Positions 1-13,600 of a DNA stretch of 64,000 nucleotides are shown here, piece by piece. The position numbers were made by a program, and so were the translations under genes. The stretch covers positions 8,053,816-8,117,815 of the forward strand of contig NC_134955.1 of the NCBI RefSeq assembly GCF_965638725.1. The letters are read 5' to 3'. The number at the start of each line of letters is the position of its first letter. The first letter of the stretch is position 1. This DNA comes from Aptenodytes patagonicus (taxonomy: Eukaryota > Chordata > Aves > Sphenisciformes > Spheniscidae). The notes under the pieces were generated by a model that saw only the letters and a program-made list of their open reading frames with translations, was not told where the DNA came from and did no database searches.

Positions 1-605
<605 letters not shown>

Positions 606-1054
606 CGTATATGCGCATTGTTTATCCTGAGTATATATTCCATGCTTTGATTAAACGCAGCACATTCATCATTTAGTGGTTTAATGAAAGCCATTGGAAT
701 TTATCATGATCCACATGATTGATGTGCTCACTTTCACATTCATTTTCAGTATGATTATGGAAATATTCTTAATCATACTACTGTCTTTTCATACTTCCTT
801 CTACCTTGCACTCAGTCTTGTTAGTCATCCAAGTAAGTTCTCATTGAACAGTCTTTCACTGTATTTAAGTACAAGATCCTAAATTTTCATGTGACATATC
901 CTGAGCCACTCACCATCGTTTCATATACTGCTTTGTAGAGTGTACAATCTCCAGGTGTCCCTCATTTTTCCTTCTCTAGTGCAGGATCTCATGGTTTTGA
1001 AGCTGGTTTATGTGAAACACTCCAAAAGTTCTCGGTGAATTTACATGCAGAATT

Positions 1055-1060
1055 AATAAA
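1055..1060 (+). terminator. candidate poly(A) signal for ARL14EP
   Basis: Canonical AATAAA on the sense strand about 450 nt after the ARL14EP stop. It is the first canonical hexamer I found downstream of the stop. In AT-rich DNA such hexamers are common by chance, so support is limited. Confidence 0.35.
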
Positions 1061-3310
1061 GCCCTCTCCAGTATTAATAGTGAATGCTATATCTTCTATA
1101 GATTATCCCAGCTACATCTGATAAATTGAATCCTGTTCACTTAAATGGATTCAAAGGCATTTAGGAGTTCAGATCCCATCCCAGTTACTGGGATTTGAGG
1201 TCAAGTTATCCTTTTGAATTCAAGTCTCACTGTTAAAGTGTTATTAAACTGTCATGGCATTGGAAAATATGTTATTTAATTGTGGTACTGTTTTGCTGGT
1301 TGCTGTATAGCACAATTGAAATAATTTTGCTGTGTTTGTTATCAGCCTGTAATTGGACTGGACTGGTACTTCAACAGCCCTCTCCCCTTTTTTTATTGTT
1401 GTTTGTTTTTAAAGTAAATGTTTACATGTAGCTGAAATGAATTTGAGTGTCTGTTCCCAAATTAAGAATAGCCAGACTGCTACAAAAAAAACAAACAATT
1501 GAATTGAAATTATGTTTGGTTGATGCAATATCTATCCTCAGAACATTAAAATTTACAATATAACAAGATTTATGGAAAAGAGATGTTTATAATTGAAATC
1601 TGAGTAACATTTAAGTGTTATTCCTTGGTATTTTTGTTGTGTTTTGGATAAATTTCCTACTTCTGTGATAGACTTAGAAGATCTGCATGTTTATTGGGTC
1701 ACATTTATTCAAGAATACTCTTAACTATTGATTTCTGAAGATTTACTTGGTAAAGTTGTATGATCTTGCTATTTGTTTAGAGTATTTTCTGGTAAGTGTC
1801 ATGACGGTTGCATCACTAAAAGCCAAAGTTACGCTTTGAGTTGTACTGACCTCTGCTGGTCCTAGTGAAGTATACTTGTACTACATTTTTATTAAATCTG
1901 CTACAAAATTCAACGGACTTTAGTTTTTTTGTCAGAGCATTGGCTGTTCTTCCAATGGATGTCTGTCTCGGTGGCCTTCCAGCCACATTTATCACAAGAA
2001 CCATCATGTGAGTTTATTTAGGGAGAGCAGCATGCTCTTTACGCTCTTTTCCAGGCAGCAACACCACAAATGAGTAACAGCCATGGCTTCCCTTACATGC
2101 AAGTGGCATTTCATACGTTTTACTTTGTTGACTACAGAGCATGCTTATCCTGACACAGCAATTAATCTTGCGTGCTTGATCCATGTTTGGAACTGTTTCA
2201 TCTCTTAAGCAACCTTTTGAATTAGATGAAAATGTAAATATATACCTCCATGAAAGCGAGAGGGAAAAACTGGTCCAACCTTGTAATTTTTATGTATTTA
2301 TTATTTTTTAAATTAGATCCAGGTCAGCAGTACCCATTGTTAATAAACTTAACAGGCTTCCAACTGTTTGATGAATATAACTTCACTTAAGTCCACAGTC
2401 AGACTTTGGATTCAGTAACTGTTAAAGCATTTCACTGAAGTGAAACACGAGTCTACCAGTAGCTTAAATTGCCCAGAGCACCCCATTATTAGAACTGCAT
2501 TTCTGCTACTCCATTAAGTCTCTGAAAAGTTAGTATATTCAGTCTCTCATTTTACAGATTCACTAGCAATGAGTTCTTTCCCAAATAAATCACTTGAGTT
2601 GTTTCCTAACAAAATGCATAGGATTGCTGTTTGACTAAAAACCTGCGCTAAGTACTGGGTACTGTTGGTTTTTACAGAAACTACAGGAGACTGGGTTTTG
2701 TCCAGTAAAACTGGGCTTTTTGGTGTTGGTTGTTCACATGTCCTGCTTACATATTTAGGGCATTTCTGTTTAGCTGCATTTCCTTAACATGCCTAGGTTG
2801 TAGCGTGTTAAGTTCAGTAGTATGTTTTTATACACTTCCATGTCCCCCTCATCTATTTTTCTGTTAAAAGAAAATGTTGCAAGTCAAACTTTACCATCTT
2901 GTTAGATTTAAAATGCTTACAGCTATGAATTTCTCCGATTTTTTCTGTATGTTTTTATAAATACCACATGAATTTATCCCATCAGCATAATACACAAGCT
3001 ATTATCATCTAAAAGCAATTGCATATTGTTCCCAACAGCATATGTAGTTCCCCATCTTCCAGAATTACTCTACAGCTAAGCCTGTTAAACAGTGTGTTCT
3101 TTTAATATAGTCAAAGGGAACAACTACTTTCCATAAAAGCCAAAGTTCATAAACCAGGTATAACCACCACTTTAAACTCTGCATGCATTAAAGAGAAAAG
3201 CCAACTGCAGATATACCCCAGTTACTGTGTTAAAACTTGCCTTTTGATATTAATTGCAAAAACTAATGCCTAGACAAAGTTTACATATTCAAAAGACAGA
3301 AATCAATGAC

Positions 3311-3316
3311 AATAAA
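3311..3316 (+). terminator. alternative distal poly(A) signal for ARL14EP
   Basis: AATAAA on the sense strand near the end of the AT-rich stretch that follows ARL14EP. It would give a long 3' UTR isoform. This is a sequence match only. Confidence 0.2.
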
Positions 3317-3567
3317 AGAATCTGTTTATGAATAATAGATATCCCATGGATCAATTTGAGTTTATTGAACAGAAATTCCAGATTTGCAATCTCTTAAGTA
3401 CAGTGTTAAGTACTGTTTTGGTTTCTCTCGCACAGAGAAAAAAATTCACATCAAGTTTAGAAGATGTTAAATTTGACCATGTTCTAAAGTCAGTGAGAGT
3501 TCTGTGGACCTTGTGAGAGTTACCACAGATCTTTGTGGTCATATCTGAGATAGGATGTGTCCTCTTT

Positions 3568-3582
3568 CCCCCCGCCCCCCCC
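3568..3582. repeat. poly-C tract (C6-G-C8)
   Basis: Two C runs separated by a single G. The minus strand is therefore G-rich. Low-complexity sequence. Confidence 0.85.
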
Positions 3583-4139
3583 ACCGTTTAGTGGAGTTGA
3601 AAGTTTCAAACTGATGAAACATGCCCTGGAGTGTTTTCTGTTAAATACTGACTGTAAATACTCAAATAACAATATAGTACAGTCAGGTAATTAACTCGGA
3701 GAAGGTGTTATGTTGGCATTTTTGGCATCTATGCTACTAAAATGCCTTTTAGTTCTCTCCAACTTTAAGTTATACATGCTTTTAAATCCTACTAATAGTA
3801 GAGGAACAGGTTATTAAAAGGATTATATTTGTATTTAAAGATCTTTAATTACAAGTTGCATCTAATTTACCAACGTGGAAGCCGTAACCAGAACTATTCT
3901 TATGTTCGTTCACTGCAATTAGATGTCAAATTAAGAGTTCTCCTCCAAGCACATATTAAAAAATATTGTAGGGAGGTGTGGATGATTGCAATTAAACTGC
4001 CCAGTTCACTCTTAGCACGGGTTTTGTTCGAAACTCATTATCCTGCTCCGAAATAGGGGTTTTACATTTTAAACGTTTCTCATACCCAGCAGAGGGCATC
4101 AGCTTACTGCAAACCTGACCATGAACTTCTCCTGGTGCC

Positions 4140-4255
4140 CCTCTTAGAGATGCATCCCCAGTCATCTGAGCAGAGGGGGTTTCACTATTGGACAGATTCA
4201 GGAATCGAGCCCAGGACGAGAGATGCATTACTCACGTCTGCGAGGTTGAAATATA
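4140..4255 (-). repeat. possible tRNA-derived SINE relic
   Basis: Read on the minus strand, the segment contains GGCTCGATTCC, close to the RNA polymerase III B-box consensus (GGTTCGANTCC) and followed by sequence loosely similar to the MIR core. No clear A-box or cloverleaf is visible, so this is not called as a tRNA gene. It could be chance. Confidence 0.25.
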
Positions 4256-6410
4256 GCAGACTCAAGTACAAGATTGGCACTTAAAATTAAGAGAAATGGA
4301 ATTTCTTTTTGGTCTTTTTATAAAAGTTTCTCATCCACCCCCTTCTCCCAAACACCTTGCCAATTGTTAGTTCTTTAAGGAGAGATCAACACAATTCTTC
4401 ATAGATACATTTACAATTTACAGTGTTTGCTATGAAACCTTACTTTAAAGCTTCTATCTGAGGATTCCCTTAGAAATTCAGGATTAGGTAGCTGAGAAAC
4501 CCACTCACAGCAGGGTCCTGCACTTGTTAGCAAAACAGGAGACTTCCCGACATCCACACTGGTGTTACTGCCAGTGTGCAATACTGAAGAAGTGTGCAGC
4601 TGAAGAACCGCACGTGTCCTGTTTCCCAGACAAACAGATAAAATACTCTGACAGTATTTTACCAGAGTAGCTGCAATAGTAACCCAAAGAAGCCTAGCAT
4701 AAGCTGTGGTAGGCCAGGATGGGGAAAGACAAGAGGGGTAGCTGCGGGTGGGAAAAGTTTCCCTGGGTCTCCTACTATTACTAAGTGGTGAGAAAGTTGC
4801 CCTAATTCTCTTCTTCCCCCAGCTTCCTTTGGCAGCCCTTCACATGTACTCACCAGCAAATCAAATCTGTATAGCACACTAAATGACCTGCCCTTCTAGG
4901 CTCTGGTTAGGGCAATATTAACAACTAGAGTGCAATAAACTCAATTCTCCATCTTGCCCACAGGTGACAGCACTATCTACTATAACCTCCTGAGAGTAAA
5001 CAGTGATTTAGTGTCCATGCAGAGCCCGAGACTGCAACCAGAAGTAAAAGCAATTCTCTTCTGTCAACTTCTGATTTTCTCCTTGTTTTAGTTCCATTTG
5101 TTCTTGCTTTTTAATTGATAGCTCTACCTACTTTAAATTGTTCATTTTAGCTACTGAATCAATACCATGAAGCAGACAACATTAATTTACATATTTAAAA
5201 AAAAAACCAAAATAGTCCCAGCAAGCACCAGCTAAGCGTCCCAAGTGAGCCACTTACTTACCAGAACCATCAGAACTTAAAAACTTCTCAAAGAGAAAGG
5301 ACTGTTTCTATGGTTCTTAAGGCCTCATAAATCATCTAAGAAACTGGAACTAAGGATCAAAGTATGTTCTCCAGAGCCCAGCCCAGACAGAGAAGAAACA
5401 AGCATCATAATCTAATGTATATCTAAAGACTACAGAGCTATTCTATTAGCACAGCTACTTTGCTTAAAGGTAGAAAATCAGATTTTACCAACTTTCAGTA
5501 GCTAAGTTTCCTAAAACTCAGTATTTCTTGTTCTAGTTTATCCTTTCTAGGAGTACCTGATAATCCAGATGTGTTCAAGAGAATGAGTTTCTTCTCACTT
5601 CATTTATCTATTACAAGTTTGTAAGACAAAAAAAATCCCCCCAAAAAGGAAGAAACATAAAAATCCCCACTATCAAACCTCTAAGCTGCTCCTTTCCTTC
5701 CATTTTATAACAGTAGTGCTCTGGCAGGTGACTCCCTTGGCAGTTTCCATTCAGACGGGCTGGATCCTGCCAGCTGACTTCAATGTTGCTGCAACCTTTC
5801 TCCTGACAACCAGCTCTTCTTAATAGGTATTAATTAGAGTGATTATATTTCAGCTTAGTTTTCAGTTATTATCTTTGTGCTGCTTCCTGGGAGTTTCAGC
5901 TCAACCTCTAAGAAAAGAGGAAAATCAGAGTTATTACTCTGTTAAATATACTTGCCCAGCCTCAAGCCAGACTCCTTAAATTGTACAGGCTCCTCAGATC
6001 ATCGCTGAGGGGGCCCTAAATCTCAGCTACACTGTTCTTTCAAGCCAGTTTGTCTACGTATTTCATTGGCAATAGCAAGCTGTTCTGCCTCGGTAGTGAG
6101 CTCATATTAACAGTCCTATTGACTTCAGTGAAATTGCTTCGGTGGGTAAGCAGGCCAAGCAAATAGATGGGTTCTGCACAAGTGAAATGTGTCATGATAA
6201 AGCGCTGAAGCTGACAGGCTGTTCGGACAAAGGCACCGTTCACCCTCACCTGTTAGGTATGCTTCTGTACTGACACGGGAGTAGAGACTGCGCCTGAGAT
6301 CTTATGATCTTAAGAAGCCACTGTGGAAGGCAGCTACGGCGCAACCATCATGTAACTGGGGGTCCCAAATAAAATGTTTGGGTAACCTTTACAGGATTGT
6401 CCCCTAAAGA

Positions 6411-6470
6411 CCAGATCCAGAGAAGCCTGAAGTCCCTATGAAATGTTAAGCGCCAAATGCCTGGATCTGG
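6411..6470. repeat. 10-bp perfect inverted repeat, possible MITE relic
   Basis: CCAGATCCAG at 6411-6420 is the exact reverse complement of CTGGATCTGG at 6461-6470, with 40 bp between. Similar arms occur in old hairpin-type non-autonomous DNA transposons of sauropsids, recalled from memory. No target-site duplication was identified. Confidence 0.4.
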
Positions 6471-9400
6471 ACTTAAATATTTGGGCTTCCCCGTTGGAGT
6501 TCAGAATCAGGCTTGGAGACAGGGACAAGGCAGCCGAACACGGAGAGGTAGAATAGATGACTTTTCATATGCTTTGTGTTGGATGTGGTCATAATAAACT
6601 AGCTGGGTAGAAAGCACAGAGTAATTAACTTAAACTAATGAAAGTTGGTTATATCTCCAGGCAAACCCAGAATTTTATTTTTCTCAAGAGAAGGTTTTCT
6701 TCCTACTGTTGTGATTTAGGTTTGGTTTTGCTTTTATCAAAAAACCAGAAAGGCACAATTTATCCAGCCTAGTCGGTGCCAACTACCTCTGCTTTGTGGC
6801 TCCCCTGTGTTAATTTCTTGTCTGCGAACTGCTGACTCTTTGAAGTAAGACATTGGGTTTGGAGCAAATGAGAATGCAGGGCCACTGACAAAGGACATCC
6901 ATCATAGGAATTGCTGCAGAAGATGTCTGCAGCTTCTCCTCCGCCGGTGTGAGTGAGCTGCAACATCCAGCTCTACATACACGCACCCGCACCCCAATCG
7001 GGTACTTCCGTCCCAAACTGGGGTAACATGCTGAGCCATGGTTTTCCTCATGCACTGCCTGAGCACATACCAATTCCTTATTTTTAAGTAATATTTTTCC
7101 TCCAGAATGGCAGAACCTAACCCACTAACTTCGTACCTGTAATTTTTTTTATTTGTTTTTTAATAATTAAATTAAATTTTGGGGCATAGCGCCCCGAATG
7201 GTCTAAGGCTGATTCAAATCCTGAACCCCATCAGGTAGTTTTTACTTCATCCAAATCTCGGTAAAGCTGTGTGTGTATGTGTAAGTGCATATAGGACTGT
7301 ATATGCAGTTGATCCAGCCGAACCAGTTGGAGCTCACCTCTCAGAAATACAAGGTGCACATGACATGGTGTAAATTGCCACTGATCAGAGTGGATTTGTT
7401 TGAATCTGCCCGAGAAGGAAGATGTAAAATCACTTTTCTACCTAAGTGGATGTTCTGTCCTGTAGGGTATGAGTAAAGGGGACCTGCGCTTCATTGACTT
7501 TTATTGGCCTTAACAATTATTCCATAGGTAACTGGAAGGTTGGAAATTATCCTTCTGCATCTTCTCCTTCAATGTAATCTGAAAGGCCCATTCCTCACTC
7601 AATTACAGCTGGTAGCTGGCTTGGTATTTTGATATTACCACGTGCACCAGAGAGAGCACCTGGAGGAGCGGAGCCGTAGCTCTTCCCCCCCTTACATCCC
7701 TCCTTTCCTCTGACTCCGTTAATTTCACGATTTTTTTCTTTCAAAGTGAATTGAAAACCCTTGCCTACCATCCAGCACAGTTGATGATGCTTCTCACATG
7801 TCAGAAATTGCTCCTGACGTTTCAATTTTGCTTTATTTTTCCTCTTTCTTTGATAGTATTATAGAGAACATTTATATTTGAATAAAAAGCAAATAATGCA
7901 TGTCAGAGTACACATCAGGGAATGTCAAATTGGTTTTTTGCAATTACAACTCTATTTCAAATAGGGTAATGCAATTAAAGGATAATTACTAGAAGTGCAA
8001 AGCCAAGGTTATGATCAGAAATGGTTACCCTTTCACTTCCTAAGTCCTGTCTTACTAAATAAAACATTCCTGTGGGGCAAGTTACTCTGCATATCTGCAG
8101 GTATCCAGAAACAACTAAATGTCTGGCACTGTTAAGTAGAGTGGCTCTTTGTGTATAAACTACCATCTTAGGAAAAAGGGACAAATATAGGTGGCTTTAT
8201 CACTGATTAATAATGGCATAAATTCATTTCAGGATAGGATATTAACAATGTATTAGTAGTGTTTTACAGGCAGTATAACAACATGCTTTTAAATAGTAGT
8301 CATGGTAAACTGCTATTATTTTCTTAATACTGAGCTGTAGTTTGATTTCTCATTTCTTTGATGAACTATCAGCAACAAAATACAGAAGGAAAAAAAAAAT
8401 AATTACAGAGTTCTCAACGCTTTGCTGGGCGGTGATTGAGCGTGTTTAGCACGGCGCTCCAGGGTACCCACAATGAGGACTGGGGGAGGTTGTCTCCCCA
8501 GCAGAAGGGATTCGGTGAGGCAGGCGAGCTGCGAAGCAGAGCCTTCAGTCCCTGAGTGGAAGTCCAGCCCACCAGCGAGGTGCAGCAGTCTCCTGCTGCT
8601 ATAGACGGGTCCAGCTCTCCGCTGCAGCTCTGCAGCAATCCGAACAAACCGACGCCAGTGGCGTGGCTCCAGGTTTTCATTCCTGTGACCTGGACCAAAA
8701 CTGAGCTAAACGAGTACGTTTGTACTGCATCCCGAGGGGGGGCCTTCAGCTGCCTGCAAGACCACGTTCACTGTCCTTTCAGATGGCAAATCCACACGCT
8801 TAGCCTGAAGCCCTGCCAGAGGGGACCTCCTGCCTTCCTGCATCCTCCTGTGCCCGAGCACGGTGGCTAGGCACAGCCCGACGGCCAGGGAGAGGTGGGT
8901 TGGGGGCTGCTCCTGCGATGCTCGCTAAGGGTCACCGAGCCGTAGCCGTTGGGACTAGCCTAGAGAGGGATTTCAGAGTATCCCCTCCCCTGTGGGGGGA
9001 GTTTCCCTCCACAGTTTGGCTCTGTCATACAAGGAGTGTTGTGGTGAGTCAGAAGTTTTCAAAAGTTTAAGATTCCTTTTCCAGAGCTGCTTTCGTCTCT
9101 ATGGGGAGAAATAGCGTTGCTGTATCCCGGCTCATCTTGGGGTCCATTCGATGGGAGGCTGGCAACAGAAGAAGTCAAGCTGTGCGAACTACAGGGAGCT
9201 AAAAATTATTTTCTCATGACACAAGCATACATCATTAACTAGCATGAAGCATTAATTAGCATTGCCCTTTGTCAGCCCCTGTGTCACTGCCGGTGCCCCG
9301 GGAAACAGGGCTTTTTTTCAGTTGGGCTCAGAGGAGACTAAAGCAGCCAATAACTATGGGAGGGGTAGTTATAAAGGTGAGGGTGCTGCAGACTTTATTC

Positions 9401-10577
9401 AGCTAGAGTCATGGACTTGCACCCTTCAGAAGGCTGAAGCTGGTGAAAAATCTGCTTTTCTGCAGGAGCCTGTCTCCCGGAGCTGGCTGGTATAATGCTC
9501 GAGTGTCACAAACCATTAGTAAAGTTTTGCCAGTCTGTTTTATTTAAGTGCATGAAATAAAACAGCAATCCTTTATTATTAGCTGCTTTATTTGACTGGT
9601 AATAGTGCCTAAAAGGGGCCGGGACTCCAATTTGCTCCACTTTGAACCGCTATTTGCTGTGAGAACATATATTCTCATTTTCTACGAGAGTTTCAGTGGG
9701 ACAGTGACTGAGCCTTGATCCCATTTTGTCTGTCTTCAACTTTTTTATGGAGGTGGCTGACAGGCAATGCAAACTAAATGTAAACTGCATAATGGGAGCA
9801 AGACTTATTTTAGTAAATGCTCAAAATTAGTGACAACACTTGGATGAAAAATGCAGTGTTTGTAACTAAGCACGCTAGCTTTCCTCTGCCGTACCCCACA
9901 AACTCATGGTACCTTCTCAGCAACCAGCTGCTGAGCCCTGGGGAGCTACACACCCGAGAGAACCTTGAGGAGTTTTTAACAACCGACAGCCTTTTTGTCA
10001 CAGAGAATTACTGTGGTGGCTACATGGTCTCTGGACAAAAAGAGAGAAACCCAGCAAGATCGCCAGGCAGGGACTGCTCTTGTGGAAGCTGGAGCTTTTC
10101 AAGTGAAGGAGTGGTTCAAGACAGGGCTGGCTGGAGGCGAAGGGCTGGGGAGGGAGAGGGCGCTCAGCAGGGCACAGCTGTTAAACCCCTTCTGCTCCTC
10201 TAATGAGAAACCAGAAGGTGAAGCTGAACACACAGAGAATTTGTTTTGTAACACTAACATAAAATTAACATCAGCATTTAAAAGAAGCCTAGAATAATAA
10301 AAAAATATGTATTTATAAATATTTATAATATCCATTAAATAACAAATCGATTTGTTTCTAATGTCAGCCTTACTTCCAGGACATTTATTCTGCCTGCATC
10401 CCACTGTACCTGAGGCAGACAAAAAGCTCCTCCATGTACAAACTGGGCGAATGGGGCAGAATAGCACACCAGGAAATAAGGATCCCTATGGAGCAAACAA
10501 ACAGCGGAAGGGCAGCTGAGTTAAAGCGTTTCCCTCGTTCCCTGGAGAGATGTCCTTACCTCAATAATTGGAAGCAT

Positions 10578-10600
10578 AATAAATAAATAAATAAATAAAA
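10578..10600. repeat. (AAAT)n microsatellite
   Basis: About five tandem copies of a TAAA/AAAT tetranucleotide, visible directly. Copy number may be polymorphic. Confidence 0.85.
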
Positions 10601-13600
10601 CGTCTTATTTAGCCGTGGTGTTGTTGTTGGAGTCCTTTGTCTGTAGCATAGTCAAGAAAAACTTTTGGATCATCTGGAGTGCACAGGCCTATTTTCTATT
10701 AAAGTGTATTAATGCCAGGTTCTGTGCAATTAGTGAAAAGTCAATTCCCATTACTAGTTAACACTATTGAGTATCTGCTTTCTTTAATAAAAAGCTATGT
10801 CCAGCATAAAGACTATAAATCGATAAGCAGCCACTTTCTAAATCTATTCTGTCTCCTCCAAAAATGCGGAGAAAGCACTGCAGTTCAGAAGGCAGAATAG
10901 ATTTAGAAGACACCGCCTGCCCTCCGAGAGCTGGCATGCCTGCTGCGGATCCTGCCTTCGCACATCCCTCTCAACAGCAGCGTGGTTCCTGCCATGACTC
11001 AGCTCTGCTTTGGAAAAGGCTTTGCTCGTTTCTAAGAGCTGTACACATGCAAACTGGTGTTAAAATCTTTACATTCATTTAGTGGCATCAAAGTCCGGGT
11101 TGGCAGAAATCCTCCACAGAATGAAGTCTTCTTGCATGCTTGAATCACGCATATGCCTTATGATCCAGCAGCTGCTGTAAGTGCCTGGCTGAACTTGGGA
11201 CAGACCTTGGAGATATCTAACAGCTCCTGCCAGCGGTGGCCAGGGTAGCCGGTGTCCGCTGTGGACGAGCCCTACTGACAGGGCAGCTAAGTAAGGCTGC
11301 AGAGTCACATCTTGCTCTTATGAAGAGCAACCGTTTATGCTTTAGCAGTGGAAGATCTGCAGTTCGCATACAGCTGTCACCTGGCATTGCATATTCGCTA
11401 TGTTAATTCCATAAGTAATAATTACTTTTTGGTGGAACTCCATCTCCCGTTGTAGGACTTGCAGTGCTTGTGCTGGAACAGCTGCCCAGGTGGCATGCAC
11501 GTTTAATCCTATGGTGTCTAACAGAGCAGTCTACAGGTTTCATACGCAATTTGATCACATTCAGTGATCGCTGTGGCAGACAGCTGAAAGTTATGCTATC
11601 ATTATAGAGGAGCAGCAGAGAGAAACCTCTCCGAAGTATGCTTTAGTAATGCTGTCTCCAGGACAGATTTTTCGTCTTTGTGTATTTATTTCTATTCTCA
11701 TTTGAAGGTACAGATATTCAGGCCAGCAATCAAGAGCCACCTGGGTGGCTCACCTCACAAGAACCACGCAGCCCACGGGGCTTGACGAAATAACTTATGC
11801 TGTTCACACAAGGGGATGATGTCTGATCAAATTTGGTCTTCCGCTTGGATTTGCGGTACGCGGTAAGGACTTAGGGCTGGTGGGACACTGTCTTTCCAGT
11901 GGTAATGGAAAGAAATTGCATCCTACCATGATGGCGGAGATTTCTGAAAGTGCGAGGAGCACCTGAATGCTTTGCTGAAAATCCAATAGGGAGAAGTGGC
12001 AAAGGTCTGTTTGGTGCCTTTTAAGCTTCTATGTGCAGGTTTCATGTCTTGTTAGCCCCCAATAAGTGAGGAATAGGATTAGAAATTAACAACAAAAATA
12101 ACTAAAAAAGGATGAAAAAATTTGTCCTGGGTGAGAAAAATGAAAACAAAACAAGAATTGGGAGAAGAGTGAAAGAAGATTCATTGTTCTGCTTCTGACA
12201 CCCGAGGTTTCTTTGGGTTAGTATTGGTTTCCGCTTGTGGCCCATGGTTCTGCAGAAACCCAAAGGCTGCTTCTAGGTGAATAAAATCTAGCTAAAAGAC
12301 GGCTGTTGTCGGTAGCCTTTTATTTGTTTGTGGCACCTGCAGAACCAGGGGGAAGGGGAAGAACTGTGGAGCAGAATAGATTAAAGATTGCTAAAGGAAA
12401 GAAAATATATTTTCTTTCTTTACAGACAAGCAAGGAAATAAAGCTGCTTTGAGTGTTTTAATGATCATTTGCTAAACATCTGAGCAGTTGAGTTGTTAGT
12501 CTGAATGAATGTAGATGAAATTCAGACACGGACAAGACTATTTGTAGAAACTTGCTTTTTATAGACAAATAGGCAGTATTTTTTCCCGGCAGTATTAAAT
12601 TTTGATTTAGCTGAGGACCAGAAATTATATTATGTGATTTAATTACATGATTGTGACTAACACTTTGTTACAAATACTGAGTAGTGAAAATGGAAGCAAA
12701 ATGCAAGCTACCTGGTAGGTAAACATTTTCTTTTAAATTGTTGACTGAATTTGAATAATGAATAAATTGGAGGAAGTTGCAATCTGCTTGTGGAAGCTCC
12801 AGAAAAAGGAGCTAAGCTCACAAGGTAAATTATTAATGTTGGTACATTCGCTTTGCTCCAGTTATTTGTAACACAGGAAATGTGATTTGCGTGTGTACGT
12901 CATTTTAATATTAACTTAGTTGCCAGCTCAGATCTAAAATAATGAGACAGATCCAAGCCTTTCATTTCCAGAGAAGAATTTTTAATGCAAGTGAAATCAA
13001 TATGGCAAAAGATTCTTCCCAAAGAAAGGCTAAAAACTAAGTATAGCTGTAATGCCTGAGGACAAGAGGTTTTAGACCCTCCATTTTCTTCACCCGTGGT
13101 GTGACAGATGCCCACACACATGTCGAAGTTGGTGAGTAAGAGGATAAAGACGTGTGCTTTTACCTTCGAGTTCAAATGCATCTGTGATCTTATCTGCAGC
13201 CAGTTCGATTAGGAGCAACCACAACAGTATAAACAAGAGTAAAAAACCATCACATGCTTAAACACAGCTGCGTGCAGCTGACAGAGCCTGAGCCAGAGTC
13301 AAGAGCTAGCGGGTAAGAGTTAACATCCTTGATGGGATGTTGTTGGGGAAGCCTGCATTTCAGCAGGAATGTTGCACAACCTCTCTTCTTTCCATTTACA
13401 GCTCTTCCTTATTATTCATAAATACAAATTTCCAGTCCCTTTTTTTACACTATCTATAAATATCTTCAATTATAACAAGTGCGGGAATAAAATTCTATTA
13501 AAGGGAATTGTAAATTACAGCTATATTTTTAGATTTGAGCTTTTTGCTAATCTGGTTTCAATGTTTCCCAGAAACACTGTGATTTTAGTATTTGCGGCTG

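Larger units (their letters stand above)
606..3330 (+). other. ARL14EP: putative ARL14EP 3' UTR and downstream flank
   Basis: AT-rich, non-coding sequence directly after the ARL14EP stop codon. It holds several AATAAA hexamers on the plus strand: 1055-1060, one in the 2340 area, one in the 2583 area and 3311-3316. The true cleavage site cannot be chosen from sequence alone. The 1055 signal would give a UTR of about 470 nt and the 3311 signal about 2.7 kb. No open reading frame here looks protein-like. Confidence 0.4.

Noticed and set aside
4155..4255. tRNA gene on the minus strand
   Set aside because: Only a B-box-like sequence is present; no A-box, cloverleaf stems or anticodon loop could be drawn.
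8414..9000. Moderately GC-rich patch as a CpG island or promoter
   Set aside because: CpG density is modest by eye, there is no recognisable first exon nearby and the overlapping open frames in both directions look like chance.
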